Source: Sphingorhabdus lacus
GTDB lineage: Bacteria; Pseudomonadota; Alphaproteobacteria; Sphingomonadales; Sphingomonadaceae
Assembly (NCBI RefSeq): GCF_009768975.1
Contig: NZ_CP035733.1
Span: 1,674,001-1,738,000 of the forward strand
Length of the DNA stretch: 64,000 nt
Reading direction: 5' to 3'
Part shown: piece after piece, positions 20,197 through 28,288 of the stretch
Layout of the letters: each line of letters opens with the position of its first letter
Position numbering within the stretch: position 1 is the stretch's first letter
Made by a program: the position numbers and the translations under genes
The notes under the pieces: generated by a model
Told to the model about the DNA's origin: nothing
The model's database searches: none
Seen by the model: only the letters and a program-made list of their open reading frames with translations

Positions 20197-21093
20197 TCAC
20201 ATCGCTACTCTTTTGCGTGCAATTATGGGTTGGTCATGTTCCGCAAATCGCGCCGTTGCGGAAGCCAGAGACTCGACGCTGACAGCCATCGCGGTTCCAT
20301 TAGCATGTATAATGTTTTCCGCATCGGCCATAATGCCCACATGTCCCGGGAAAAACACAAGATCGCCACGAGCCAAGGGGACATCCTCAGGCAGGTCTTC
20401 ACCGAATTCGGCCTGCTGCATATCTGCATCGCGCGGCGCAAGGACGCCCTTAAGGCCAAAGACAAGCTGCACCAGACCCGAACAGTCGATAGCATCACCA
20501 CTGCGTCCACCCCAGCTATAGGGCGTCCCGATTAGCCTTTCCGCCAGATCTGCTGGCGACGCTTCCACTTCGCCTATTTCCGACAGATGGGCTGCGGGTA
20601 CGAAGCCATTTTCACAGGCCAGATAGGTGCCGCACTCGCTTGCTTCGCCGCAGGCCAATTGGGCACCCATGGGATAACGTGCCACAACAGGGGCCTTGGT
20701 CGAGGGCGATGCTACAACCAAGGTCGCGGGCGCGCTGACGATATGCGTCGCGTCAAAATCTGCACCAAGTTCCGCAAAGCGCAAATAGCCGAGATAATTG
20801 TCGTGCAGGCAATAGCCCCATGCCCAGTCGCCAGCGACGTCCAGTACGGCAAATCCCTCGCCGTGCATCAACGCGCTTACCGGCATCGCGGTAGCATGCG
20901 GTTCAGCGTGAATTTCGGTTACGGGCGCAATTCCGGTGCGCAGCATAGGCACCGCATAATGCGGGGCGAACAGCTTGCCTGCCAAGCTGATATCCGCAAG
21001 ATCGCCTCGGATCGGCGTCGTCCGCTTGTCGCCAACCAGACTGTGCCCCGTCAGCTTATAAATTCGCCGATCACCTGTCGTATTGCTTACCAA
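20197..21093 (-). CDS. NlpC/P60 cell-wall endopeptidase with SH3-like N-terminus
   Basis: The C-terminal NlpC/P60 domain has the catalytic Cys204 in DAIDCSGLVQ, His251 in FPGHVGIM and a third polar residue at His263 (IIHANG), the papain-like site of peptidases cutting D-Glu-diamino acid bonds in peptidoglycan. The first 170 residues hold bacterial SH3-like repeats (residues about 50-110 and 120-170). No signal peptide is seen. The start is probably TTG 21093 with GGGGA eight bases upstream; an in-frame stop lies directly upstream. It sits between the M17 and argC genes. Confidence 0.85.
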   Translation of the reverse strand: MVSNTTGDRRIYKLTGHSLVGDKRTTPIRGDLADISLAGKLFAPHYAVPMLRTGIAPVTEIHAEPHATAMPVSALMHGEGFAVLDVAGDWAWGYCLHDNYLGYLRFAELGADFDATHIVSAPATLVVASPSTKAPVVARYPMGAQLACGEASECGTYLACENGFVPAAHLSEIGEVEASPADLAERLIGTPYSWGGRSGDAIDCSGLVQLVFGLKGVLAPRDADMQQAEFGEDLPEDVPLARGDLVFFPGHVGIMADAENIIHANGTAMAVSVESLASATARFAEHDQPIIARKRVAM

Positions 21094-21215
21094 TGATCAT
21101 TCCCCGACTGCGTCACACCAGCCTGAACTGGGTCTATTGCGTTTCCCGGTACATGTCGGTCAACGAAACGGGCGCTGGCATGTGCCAACGCGACAATGTT
21201 ATTGCAGCACTGCTC

Positions 21216-22604
21216 TTAGCGGACGGGATAAGTGTCCGTCAAATAACGAAACACCGCCCGCAACCCTAAGGCCTCGCCACCTTTCGGCCGCCCCGGCTTG
21301 CTTGTTGGCCGCCAGGCGAAGGTATCCAGATGCACCCAGGGTGTATCATCGGGAATGAACTTCTGCATGAACAATGCGGCTGTCACCGCCCCTGCAAAGC
21401 TGCCGCCGCTATTGGCGGTATCGGCAATGTCGCTGTCGAGCATTTCCGAATAGGGCGCCCATAATGGCATACGCCATAGTGGATCATGGACGGCCTTGGA
21501 TGCCGAAAGCAGATTGTCTGCAACATCGTCCTGATTGCTGAACATGGCGGGCAAATCAGGCCCCAATGCTGTCCGTGCGGCTCCGGTCAGTGTCGCGAAA
21601 TCGACGATGAACTCCGGTTTGTCCTCGATCGCCTTGGTCAAGGCATCGGCAAGCACCAGCCGGCCTTCGGCATCCGTGTTGTCAATCTCGACGGTAATCC
21701 CCTTACGGCTTTTGATAACATCACCGGGGCGAAAAGCATTACCCGAAATGCTGTTTTCCGCAGCAGCGATCAGCATGTGCAACCGGACCGGAAGATGCGC
21801 TGCCATAACCATTTCGGCAAGCGCCAAGGCATGTGCAGCGCCCCCCATGTCCTTTTTCATGATCCGCATGCCGCTGGCAGGTTTGATGTCCAACCCACCA
21901 CTGTCGAATGTGATTCCCTTGCCGACAATCGCGATACGGGGATGCCGGTCATCTCCCCAGCTAAGCTCGATCAGACGCGGTGCATGTTCCCGCATCGCCG
22001 CTTTGCCGACGGCATGAATAAGCGGATAGCCGGACTCCAGCGCATCCCCGGATGTCACGGTAATATCGGCCTTATATGCTTTGCCGACCCTTCTGGCCTC
22101 GGCTTCGAGCGCGCTGGGCCCCATATCTGCCGCCGGCCGGTTGATAAGGTCGCGAACCAGTGCGGTGGCCGCTGCTTGCAAGGCCGCGCCCGCAATGCGC
22201 CCCGGCTCTTTCACCAGCAACACCCGCACGCCAGTGATTTTAGGATCGCTCAAATATTCCTGATACCGGTAGTGGCCGAGCATCCAGCCCACCATGGCGT
22301 CGCCCGCGTCTACATCGGTTAAACGATACGTCCCCTCGGGCAGGCTGTCCGCGAGCTTGGCCAACGACCACAACGCCATTTTCCGGGTGTCCGCTACGCC
22401 TGCCACTACAGACCATTCCCCGGGTTTCTCGCCGGGCAAAATGGCGATATCGCCTGTGCTGCCATCGAATTTCTGCGCTTTGGTTGCGGTGCGAACAGCA
22501 TCGGGTTGCGCGGCAATCCAAGTCTCGAAGCCGGTCTTTTCGATTAATTGGATGGGGATGGCAGGTTGGCCGTTGTCAGGCTGGATCAAATCGTCATAAC
22601 GCAT
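21216..22604 (-). CDS. M17 leucyl aminopeptidase family protein
   Basis: This 462-residue cytosolic enzyme releases N-terminal residues from peptides. The two-zinc active site is complete: Lys229 and Asp234 in VGKGITFDSGG, Asp252, and Asp311/Glu313 with Arg315 in NTDAEGRLVLADAL, the M17 signature. GGGGATGTC right before the ATG supports the start at 22604. It is probably the first gene of a unit with the NlpC/P60 gene and argC, although 122 bases separate it from the next gene. Confidence 0.92.
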   Translation of the reverse strand: MRYDDLIQPDNGQPAIPIQLIEKTGFETWIAAQPDAVRTATKAQKFDGSTGDIAILPGEKPGEWSVVAGVADTRKMALWSLAKLADSLPEGTYRLTDVDAGDAMVGWMLGHYRYQEYLSDPKITGVRVLLVKEPGRIAGAALQAAATALVRDLINRPAADMGPSALEAEARRVGKAYKADITVTSGDALESGYPLIHAVGKAAMREHAPRLIELSWGDDRHPRIAIVGKGITFDSGGLDIKPASGMRIMKKDMGGAAHALALAEMVMAAHLPVRLHMLIAAAENSISGNAFRPGDVIKSRKGITVEIDNTDAEGRLVLADALTKAIEDKPEFIVDFATLTGAARTALGPDLPAMFSNQDDVADNLLSASKAVHDPLWRMPLWAPYSEMLDSDIADTANSGGSFAGAVTAALFMQKFIPDDTPWVHLDTFAWRPTSKPGRPKGGEALGLRAVFRYLTDTYPVR

Positions 22605-22652
22605 GACATCCCCGTTAGCGGCAAAGGGGTATGAAGGGGAGAATTTTCAGAA

Positions 22653-23264
22653 ATGGCTCGCATTTTTCTTGCCGTCGCGCTGGTAGCGTCTTTTTTCGGG
22701 CTAACGTCCTGCATGTCCGATGACATCGACAAGGTAAATCTTCCCACCGACGTGGCAGCGATTTCCGATCCCCTGATTGCAGCCGTCAAACGTGGCGACC
22801 AGAAAATGGCCGAAAAGCATATCGCGCCCGCCTTCGTCGACGACAGCCGTGTGCAATTTGCCGAGATGTCGGCACTTTTGAAAAAGGCGCCGCCTCTGGT
22901 GCCTGCCCTTTATGTCCCCAAACAGGAAACCTTTGGCCCGAACAAGGATGAGATTAGCGTGACCTATATCGCGCAGGATGGCAAAAAATGGGTTAGCGCC
23001 GAAATCCGTATGTACCGGCCCGAGCGCGGGGCATTCGAAATTGAATATTGGGATGTAAAGGAAGCTAAGGAACCACCGCCCCTGCTGGCCCACGCAAAGC
23101 AAATGCGTACTTTTACCAACTGGCTGATGGTCGCCATTACCATAAGCGCATTGCTCGGCCTTGCGCTGCTGATCTGGATCGTGAAGCGGCGCACGCATTT
23201 GATTGCACCGGATGCGGTGCAGGAAACACGCCGTGTCGCTTCAACTGTCCGCGACGCGGACTAA
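22653..23264 (+). CDS. Putative lipoprotein with C-terminal membrane helix, unknown function
   Basis: The 203-residue protein starts with a lipoprotein-like signal (MARIFLAVALVASFFGLTSC, Cys20). A globular part of about 120 residues follows (KRGDQKMAEKHIAPAF ... YVPKQETFGPNKDEISVTYIA), then a membrane helix at about 152-173 (WLMVAITISALLGLALLIWIV) and a basic cytoplasmic tail beginning KRRTH. The middle resembles small DUF3887-like periplasmic domains, but I cannot assign it. It is divergent from the M17 gene and convergent with the monooxygenase gene. Confidence 0.7.
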   Translation: MARIFLAVALVASFFGLTSCMSDDIDKVNLPTDVAAISDPLIAAVKRGDQKMAEKHIAPAFVDDSRVQFAEMSALLKKAPPLVPALYVPKQETFGPNKDEISVTYIAQDGKKWVSAEIRMYRPERGAFEIEYWDVKEAKEPPPLLAHAKQMRTFTNWLMVAITISALLGLALLIWIVKRRTHLIAPDAVQETRRVASTVRDAD

Positions 23265-23267
23265 CCG

Positions 23268-24782
23268 TCATTCGGCAGCGAGTAGTGTTTCCGGCTCCTC
23301 TTTGCGGGCGGCAGCGGCAGGGTTTGAAAACACCATGACACCATCGTCGACAGGGTCTTCGGAAAGTATCTTTTTCTCTGCCTTATAATCCTGCAGCACT
23401 CGCCACGGATGGCGATCCCCATTTTTCGGCAATTTGTCGAACGAGCGGGCAAAATAGCCTGAGCTGAAATCGGATACGAATGGCAACCGCGGCATATTCG
23501 CATCGTCCAGATGCGGAGTCGCGACCGTCATATTCTTGTCGTCCATTTTCCACAAAAGACGGCAGACATAGTCCGCGACGATATCGGTCTTCAGCGTCCA
23601 GGACGCATTGATATAGCCGAATACACTGGCGAGATTGGGAATGTCGTTGAACATCACGCCCTTGTAGTTGAAATGCTCGCCAAAATTGACTGGCGCACCG
23701 TCAATGCTGATCGCCGTTTTACCCATGGTCACAAGATTAAGACCCGTAGCCGTCACGATGATGTCGGCGTCGAGATGCTCGCCCGACTTCAACTGGATAC
23801 CGGTCTTGGTGAACTTGTCGATATGGTCGGTCACAACCTTCGCCTTGCCGGATGAAATGGCTTTAAACATGTCACTGTCCGGCACGAGGCAAAGACGCTG
23901 TTCCCAAGGACCATATTTTGGAACGAAGTGCTTATCGACATCAATGGTTTCCGGCAGTTCCTGCCGGGCCATGTCCACAAGTTTTTCGCCCAGTTTCGCC
24001 GGACTACGGCGGGCATACCAATAGGTGAACCGCTGATGGTTGATATTCTTCCACCGGGTGATGGCATAGGCCAGCTTTTCCGGCAGGAATTTCCTTAAGT
24101 TATTGGCAAAGGGGTCCCGCGCCGGGCGCGACACCATATAGGTGGGAGAACGCTGCAACATCGTTACGTCGGCACCCTCTTCCGCCATGACCGGAACGAT
24201 GGTGACCGCCGTTGCACCAGAGCCGATTACGACGACCTTCTTCCCCGCATATTCAAGACCCTCGGGCCAATGTTGCGGATGGATGATCTGGCCTTTGAAG
24301 TTTTTCTCGCCGGGAAATTCGGGACGGTATCCCTCGTCATAATCATAATAGCCGGCGCACATGAACAAGAAGCGCGCCGCAAAATGACGCTCGGCACTGC
24401 CATCGACGGCTTTGGCAGTTACATGCCAGCGTCCATCGGCGCTCGACCAATTGGCGGAAAGGACCCGATGGCCAAAATGGATTTGGGGCGTGATCCCGAA
24501 TTCAGCTGCGGTTTCATGGATATATTCGTGGATGGACGGACCGTCGGCAATCGTCTTTTCATGTAGCCATGGTTTGAACCGATAACCAAGCGTGTGCATG
24601 TCAGAGTCGGAACGAATGCCGGGATAGCGGAACAAGTCCCATGTCCCACCCATATCCTGGCGCTGCTCCACAATCGCATAGCTCTTGTTCGGGCACTGCA
24701 TCGTCAAATGCGCCGCGGCGCCGATACCTGATAAACCTGCGCCTACGATCAATACATCTACGGTTGTTTCCACTTGCGCCAT
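23268..24782 (-). CDS. EthA-like Baeyer-Villiger/flavin monooxygenase
   Basis: The 504-residue enzyme has an FAD-binding GAGLSG (residues 14-19), the subgroup signature GGTWDLFRYPGIRSDSDMHT (45-64), the Baeyer-Villiger fingerprint FxGxxxHxxxW at Phe162-Trp172, and an NADPH-binding GSGATA near 187. This pattern is that of mycobacterial EthA and its relatives, which oxidise ketones and thioamides; the natural substrate here is unknown. I chose ATG 24782 because GGAGAG lies about eight bases upstream; a frame extends nearly 300 bases further but is not protein-like. Confidence 0.9.
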   Translation of the reverse strand: MAQVETTVDVLIVGAGLSGIGAAAHLTMQCPNKSYAIVEQRQDMGGTWDLFRYPGIRSDSDMHTLGYRFKPWLHEKTIADGPSIHEYIHETAAEFGITPQIHFGHRVLSANWSSADGRWHVTAKAVDGSAERHFAARFLFMCAGYYDYDEGYRPEFPGEKNFKGQIIHPQHWPEGLEYAGKKVVVIGSGATAVTIVPVMAEEGADVTMLQRSPTYMVSRPARDPFANNLRKFLPEKLAYAITRWKNINHQRFTYWYARRSPAKLGEKLVDMARQELPETIDVDKHFVPKYGPWEQRLCLVPDSDMFKAISSGKAKVVTDHIDKFTKTGIQLKSGEHLDADIIVTATGLNLVTMGKTAISIDGAPVNFGEHFNYKGVMFNDIPNLASVFGYINASWTLKTDIVADYVCRLLWKMDDKNMTVATPHLDDANMPRLPFVSDFSSGYFARSFDKLPKNGDRHPWRVLQDYKAEKKILSEDPVDDGVMVFSNPAAAARKEEPETLLAAE

Positions 24783-24818
24783 CCTCATCTCTCCGCTCTT
24801 GTAGAAAATCTTACTTAC

Positions 24819-24875
24819 ATGGTTGCAAATTGCAAAGGACATTAATGCGCTCCGCCGAAATATTACGGCGGCGCT
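24819..24875. promoter_or_regulatory. Divergent control region between monooxygenase and PhnA genes
   Basis: Between the two divergent starts lie a doubled TTGCAA (TTGCAAATTGCAA at about 24822-24834) and an imperfect GC-rich hairpin GCGCTCCGCCG/CGGCGGCGC (24847-24875). Both could bind a regulator of the monooxygenase. No regulator gene is next to it. Confidence 0.3.
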
Positions 24876-24893
24876 ACAAGGCAGGATCGGCAC

Positions 24894-25199
24894 ATGAGCG
24901 ACGACGAAGATTATGTTTATGACGAAGCATCGGGCGAATGGATAAGCGCGGCTGACGCCCGTGAGCGCGCCGCCACCAGCGGTGCAGTGGAAGTGCGTGA
25001 TGCCGTCGGGAATATATTGGCGGATGGTGATCAGGTTACACTGATAAAGGATCTGACGGTCAAAGGCGCCGGACAAACGCTGAAGCGCGGGACACTAATC
25101 AAGTCGATACGGCTGACAGGCGACCCGCAGGAAATTGATTGCAAGTTCGAGGGCATTAAGGGCTTGGTTCTGCGTGCCGAGTTTGTCCGCAAAAGATGA
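24894..25199 (+). CDS. PhnA-domain protein
   Basis: The 101-residue protein matches the C-terminal PhnA domain (VEVRDAVGNILADGDQVTLIKDLTVKGAGQTLKRGTLIK, then KSIRLTGDPQEIDCKFEGIKGLVLRAEFVRK). The N-terminal zinc-ribbon part of longer PhnA/YjdM proteins is replaced by an acidic start, MSDDEDYVYDEASGEW. Despite the name, no phosphonate role is established for most members. It overlaps the DoxX gene by 4 bases (ATGA), so the two are translationally coupled. Confidence 0.82.
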   Translation: MSDDEDYVYDEASGEWISAADARERAATSGAVEVRDAVGNILADGDQVTLIKDLTVKGAGQTLKRGTLIKSIRLTGDPQEIDCKFEGIKGLVLRAEFVRKR

Positions 25200-25603
25200 G
25201 CCGCACGGCAAAAATCCGGACGGCGCTTCGTATCATCGTGGCACTCTTTTACTTTGCCGCTGGCGTCGCGCACCTACGGTCTCCGACCGGGTTTTTGGCC
25301 ATTACGCCCGCTTGGGTGCCCTTCCCCGCAATGGTTGTATTCCTGACCGGCGTGGCAGAGATTGCCGGTGCTTTGGGCCTTTTAATTCCTAGATTCCGCA
25401 AGGCCGCCGGAATTGGCTTGGCGCTTTATGCGCTGTGCGTCTGGCCAGCCAATTTCAACCATGCCCTGAACGATATCGCCATCGGCGGGACCCATATGAG
25501 TTGGGCTTATCATGGACCACGGCTTGCATTCCAACCGGTGTTCATCTGGCTCGCGCTGTGGGTAGGCGCGGTCATTAATTGGCCATTTCGTGAAACAAGC
25601 TGA
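25196..25603 (+). CDS. DoxX-like membrane protein
   Basis: The 135-residue protein has four membrane helices and the DoxX-family pattern: ALFYFAAGVAHLRSP in helix 1, a central FLTGVAEIAGALGLLIP in helices 2-3, and LYALCVWPANFNHAL. DoxX-family proteins are linked to quinone or thiol redox chemistry in the membrane, but most are uncharacterised. Its ATG overlaps the stop of the PhnA-domain gene. Confidence 0.8.
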   Translation: MSRTAKIRTALRIIVALFYFAAGVAHLRSPTGFLAITPAWVPFPAMVVFLTGVAEIAGALGLLIPRFRKAAGIGLALYALCVWPANFNHALNDIAIGGTHMSWAYHGPRLAFQPVFIWLALWVGAVINWPFRETS

Positions 25604-25673
25604 CCCGTTTTTGTGTTATACCCTTCTCGGACAGCAGCGATGATGCTGACTAGCCAGAGCAGGAGTTATATTC

Positions 25674-25826
25674 ATGCACAAAGATGGCGATAAAATCGAT
25701 GTGACCGCAGAAGAAGCCAGCGGCGGAATCAAGAACCAAGGGGTTCGCTATGTCCTAGCCATCTCTTTGTTTTTGGCGATAATTGCCTTGTCATTCATGT
25801 GGATGACCGGCGCGATCTTGAACTGA
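25674..25826 (+). CDS. 50-residue single-helix membrane protein
   Basis: A 50-codon frame begins at ATG 25674, 8 bases after AGGAG. The product has a polar N-terminal half (MHKDGDKIDVTAEEASGG) and one membrane helix (YVLAISLFLAIIALSFMWM). A terminator starts 5 bases after the stop. The firm start, the helix and the terminator make it a real gene; function is unknown. Confidence 0.8.
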   Translation: MHKDGDKIDVTAEEASGGIKNQGVRYVLAISLFLAIIALSFMWMTGAILN

Positions 25827-25830
25827 TCAC

Positions 25831-25863
25831 AAAAAAAGGGCCGCTTTAAAGCGGCCCTTTTTC
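25831..25863. terminator. Bidirectional terminator between the 50-residue protein and csp genes
   Basis: A perfect hairpin AAAGGGCCGCTTT-AAA-GCGGCCCTTTTTT has a run of A before it and T after it, so it can end transcription from both convergent genes. Confidence 0.9.
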
Positions 25864-25881
25864 GTTCAATCTTGTGTGAAA

Positions 25882-26091
25882 TCAATCGGCTTGCGACAGG
25901 TTCACAGCCGATGCCTTGCCATTGCGGCCGACTTCGACTTCGTAATTTACGCGCTGCTCTTTATCGAGCGAGTGCATGCCGGCAGCCTGAACAGCCGAGA
26001 TGTGCACGAAGCTGTCATCGCCGCCACCATCGGGAGCAATAAAGCCATAGCCTTTGTCGGCATTGAAGAATTTTACGGTGCCAGTAGGCAT
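25882..26091 (-). CDS. Cold-shock domain protein
   Basis: The 69-residue protein is a single cold-shock domain with RNP1 KGYGFI (residues 14-19) and RNP2 DSFVHIS, which bind single-stranded RNA and DNA and melt mRNA structure. ATG 26091 is fixed by AAAGGAA seven bases upstream; the open frame runs a further 150 bases but that part is untranslated leader. A long leader of this kind is usual for csp genes and can act in cold regulation. It converges on a terminator shared with the 50-residue membrane protein. Confidence 0.93.
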   Translation of the reverse strand: MPTGTVKFFNADKGYGFIAPDGGGDDSFVHISAVQAAGMHSLDKEQRVNYEVEVGRNGKASAVNLSQAD

Positions 26092-26290
26092 ATTGATGTT
26101 CCTTTCACGAAACAGGTGACCATGTCGCAACAGCGCCACATGGGAAGCCAAGTCGTGGTAGGAAAGCGTTTGCGCGGAGCCAACTAAATCGCCAGACACG
26201 CGCCTCAAATTCCGTCGCGGTCGACGATAGCAAACCTTCACATACGCTCTTTTCCGCTATTTAGCAAACCGGAACCGTCCAAAACCCAAA

Positions 26291-26767
26291 CTAATCCTTA
26301 TCATCGCCATTATTGCTGGCTTCGGCCACTTCGAGCTCGGCGGGTTTGCGGCGGTCGAATTTGGCCCCCAACTCTTTTGCTTTGGCCTTGCTTAACTGCT
26401 CCTGCGCCGCAGGAAACATCTCTTCTTCCTCTTCCTCGATATGATGCTCATACCGGTGGCGCATTTCCTTAAACTTGGTCAGCCATGCTCCGGTCGCCAT
26501 GTCCGTATCCTGCAATTCGCCCAGAAGATCGTCGATCTCCTTATGCTCAGCAACCGAATGGCGGCCGTCATCCTGAAGATCAGGGTCGCCTAGCATCGTG
26601 GCGTATAGCGACTGCTCTTCTGCCGCAGCATGCGCGGTTACCTCAATTCGGAAAGCTTCAAAAAGATCGCGCCGCTCCGCCGTATCGCCACTGGTTTCCG
26701 CGATTTTCGCAAGCATGGCACGATGCAGATCATGATCGGATTTTAATATGGAAAAGATGTCGGTCAT
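26291..26767 (-). CDS. Hemerythrin-domain protein
   Basis: The 158-residue protein is a four-helix hemerythrin-like domain with candidate di-iron ligands His12/His15, His46, Glu50, His75, His104 and His108/109 in the order H...HxxxE...H...HxxxxE. A very acidic stretch EEEEEE follows the last ligand pair, and the tail is polar. Such proteins bind O2, NO or peroxide. The promoter upstream matches the EcfG general-stress consensus, which suggests a stress role. A short gap separates it from the VOC gene behind it on the same strand. Confidence 0.85.
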   Translation of the reverse strand: MTDIFSILKSDHDLHRAMLAKIAETSGDTAERRDLFEAFRIEVTAHAAAEEQSLYATMLGDPDLQDDGRHSVAEHKEIDDLLGELQDTDMATGAWLTKFKEMRHRYEHHIEEEEEEMFPAAQEQLSKAKAKELGAKFDRRKPAELEVAEASNNGDDKD

Positions 26768-26794
26768 TCAGGCCTCCCGTTGGATTTCCGACAT

Positions 26795-26819
26795 AACGCT
26801 GAAATCGCTCCCGGGTTCC
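26795..26819 (-). promoter_or_regulatory. EcfG-type general-stress promoter of the hemerythrin gene
   Basis: On the minus strand GGAAC (26819-26815), a 16-base spacer and CGTT (26798-26795) match the alphaproteobacterial sigma-EcfG consensus exactly. The -10 box ends 27 bases before the ATG at 26767. About one such match is expected by chance in this window, so the location is what supports it. Confidence 0.6.
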
Positions 26820-26829
26820 CGAGTTCCAT

Positions 26830-27210
26830 TTACTCCATGGGCTTTGGTTCCCACAGCTCGACCTTTCGGCCCTCTGGGTCCATGATGTGTGCAAAACGCC
26901 CATTGGCTTCCTCTGGAAAGGTTTTGACCGGAGTAACCCCGTGTTCGGCGCAACGGGCCAGAACGCCATCCAGATCGTCCACCATCAGGTTGAACATGAA
27001 CTCTTTTTCCGATGGTGCAAAATAGTCCGTATCAGCCCCAAAAGGCGAGAAAACCGTCCCGGCTCCGGGATGCGCCGCGGCGGCATCCGGCGTGAAAAAT
27101 GCACCCCATTCATCGACCGGCATACCCAGAACGCGGGAATACCATTCGCGCATTGAGGCCGGATCGGCCGATTTGAAAAAGAGGCCCCCTAGGCCCAATA
27201 TGCGTGCCAT
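26830..27210 (-). CDS. VOC (glyoxalase/bleomycin-resistance) family protein
   Basis: The 126-residue protein has one VOC module: LGGLFFKSADPASMREWYSRVLGMPVDEWG at the start and GRFAHIMDPEGRKVELWEPK at the end, where His/Glu metal ligands lie. These small proteins are metal-dependent lyases or isomerases, or binding proteins; the ligand is unknown. ATG 27210 is preferred over TTG 27216; GGAGG lies 10 bases upstream of the ATG. It lies 62 bases upstream of the hemerythrin gene on the same strand. Confidence 0.8.
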   Translation of the reverse strand: MARILGLGGLFFKSADPASMREWYSRVLGMPVDEWGAFFTPDAAAAHPGAGTVFSPFGADTDYFAPSEKEFMFNLMVDDLDGVLARCAEHGVTPVKTFPEEANGRFAHIMDPEGRKVELWEPKPME

Positions 27211-27411
27211 ATCCAAACTACCTCCATGAAGACAACAGGGGGTTAAACTGCATCGGATTTGCTTTCAGGTCTATCGCCTAAATGGGTGATTTCGGCATTT
27301 GGGCGGACAAAATGGAACTATTGCAACGACGGAGGAGTTGGTGCGTGTAACTTGTATTCATTACACTGCGCTCCTCTATGTCTTGGGGTAAGTCGCTTCA
27401 GGAAACATCCA

Positions 27412-27546
27412 ATGGAAACCCGCTTGATAATTGCCTATGCGCTCATCGCGCTCATGGCGTCCTTCGCAATTCTCGGTTTAGTGATGCTGCAAAGAAAACG
27501 GGCCGCCAAACTCCGCCGCGATGCCGGACAGAGCCCCCGGCCTTGA
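27412..27546 (+). CDS. 44-residue single-helix membrane protein
   Basis: Starting at ATG 27412, 7 bases after AGGAA, the product METRLIIAYALIALMASF... has one membrane helix followed by a basic, cytoplasmic tail (QRKRAAKLRRDAG). The open frame extends upstream but without protein-like sequence. Function unknown. It lies 49 bases before the lipocalin gene. Confidence 0.55.
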   Translation: METRLIIAYALIALMASFAILGLVMLQRKRAAKLRRDAGQSPRP

Positions 27547-27595
27547 TAAAATGATGCAAAAGTCGAACACTTCAATCCTTCGTCGGAGACCCGCT

Positions 27596-28180
27596 ATGAC
27601 CAAGAAAAATTCGTCCGCCATGCCTGCAACCTCCTCAAGGTTGATCCCGGTCAGCCTCGCGCTGGTCGGCGGAGCCCTCCTCTTGGCAGGGTGCGCAGCA
27701 ATGCAGCGGGGGCCGGTGGGTAACAAAGCCGTTCCCGAACCCGCCAAATCGGTCGAACTGGACCGCTATCTTGGCCGTTGGTTTGAATATGGCCGCTATG
27801 AAGCCGGTTTCCAGAAAGGCTGCGAAGCGGTCACCGCCGAATATGCCCTGCGTCCCGATGGCGCAGTGAGCGTTTTGAACAGCTGCCACAAAGGTGCGGT
27901 CGACGGAAAGCTCTCCAGGGCAGAGGGTAAGGCCAAGGTCGTTGAAAACAGCCGCGGCGCAAAGCTCAAGGTCTCCTTCTTCGGTCCGTTTTACGGCGAC
28001 TATTGGGTGCTTGACCATGCCGATGACTATAGCTGGTCGATCGTCGGCGAACCCAGCGGTCGCTATTTGTGGATGCTGACCCGGACGCCCAAACCCGATG
28101 AACGCACGACCGCTCTGTTGAAGGCGCGGGTTCAGGATCTCGGTTATGACTGGTCACTGGTTCGCCTGACGAAGCATTGA
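27596..28180 (+). CDS. Outer-membrane lipocalin (Blc-like lipoprotein)
   Basis: The 194-residue protein carries a lipoprotein signal with lipobox LLAGC (Cys near residue 33) and the bacterial lipocalin pattern: LDRYLGRWFEYGRYEAGFQKGC (GxW motif), a central FFGPFYGDYWVLDHADDYSW and RYLWMLTRTP (the TDY/R structural motifs). Blc-type lipocalins bind lipids or small hydrophobic molecules at the outer membrane and are often stress-induced. GGAG seven bases before ATG 27596 supports the start. Confidence 0.88.
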   Translation: MTKKNSSAMPATSSRLIPVSLALVGGALLLAGCAAMQRGPVGNKAVPEPAKSVELDRYLGRWFEYGRYEAGFQKGCEAVTAEYALRPDGAVSVLNSCHKGAVDGKLSRAEGKAKVVENSRGAKLKVSFFGPFYGDYWVLDHADDYSWSIVGEPSGRYLWMLTRTPKPDERTTALLKARVQDLGYDWSLVRLTKH

Positions 28181-28206
28181 GTTTGCCATCCACCCGGCGG
28201 CGCGAG

Positions 28207-28231
28207 GGAACCAAACCAACCGCCGCAAGTT
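28207..28231 (+). promoter_or_regulatory. Weak EcfG-like promoter before the DJ-1/PfpI gene
   Basis: GGAAC (28207-28211), a 16-base spacer and AGTT (28228-28231) differ from the EcfG consensus only in the first base of the -10 box. It lies 57 bases before the ATG at 28289. Stress function of the gene fits, but the match is imperfect. Confidence 0.3.
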
Positions 28232-28288
28232 GCTCCCGAAGCCGGTTAATCCGCGCATCCTTTCCCCTTGGATGAAAGACACGAGCTT

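Noticed and set aside
24783-25076. N-terminal extension of the monooxygenase frame
   Set aside because: The added 98 residues lack family similarity, cover the divergent promoter and part of the PhnA-domain gene, and the internal ATG at 24782 has a good ribosome-binding site.
26092-26241. N-terminal extension of the cold-shock protein
   Set aside because: Cold-shock domains of this type start at MPTGTVKFF; the extra sequence is the 5' leader.
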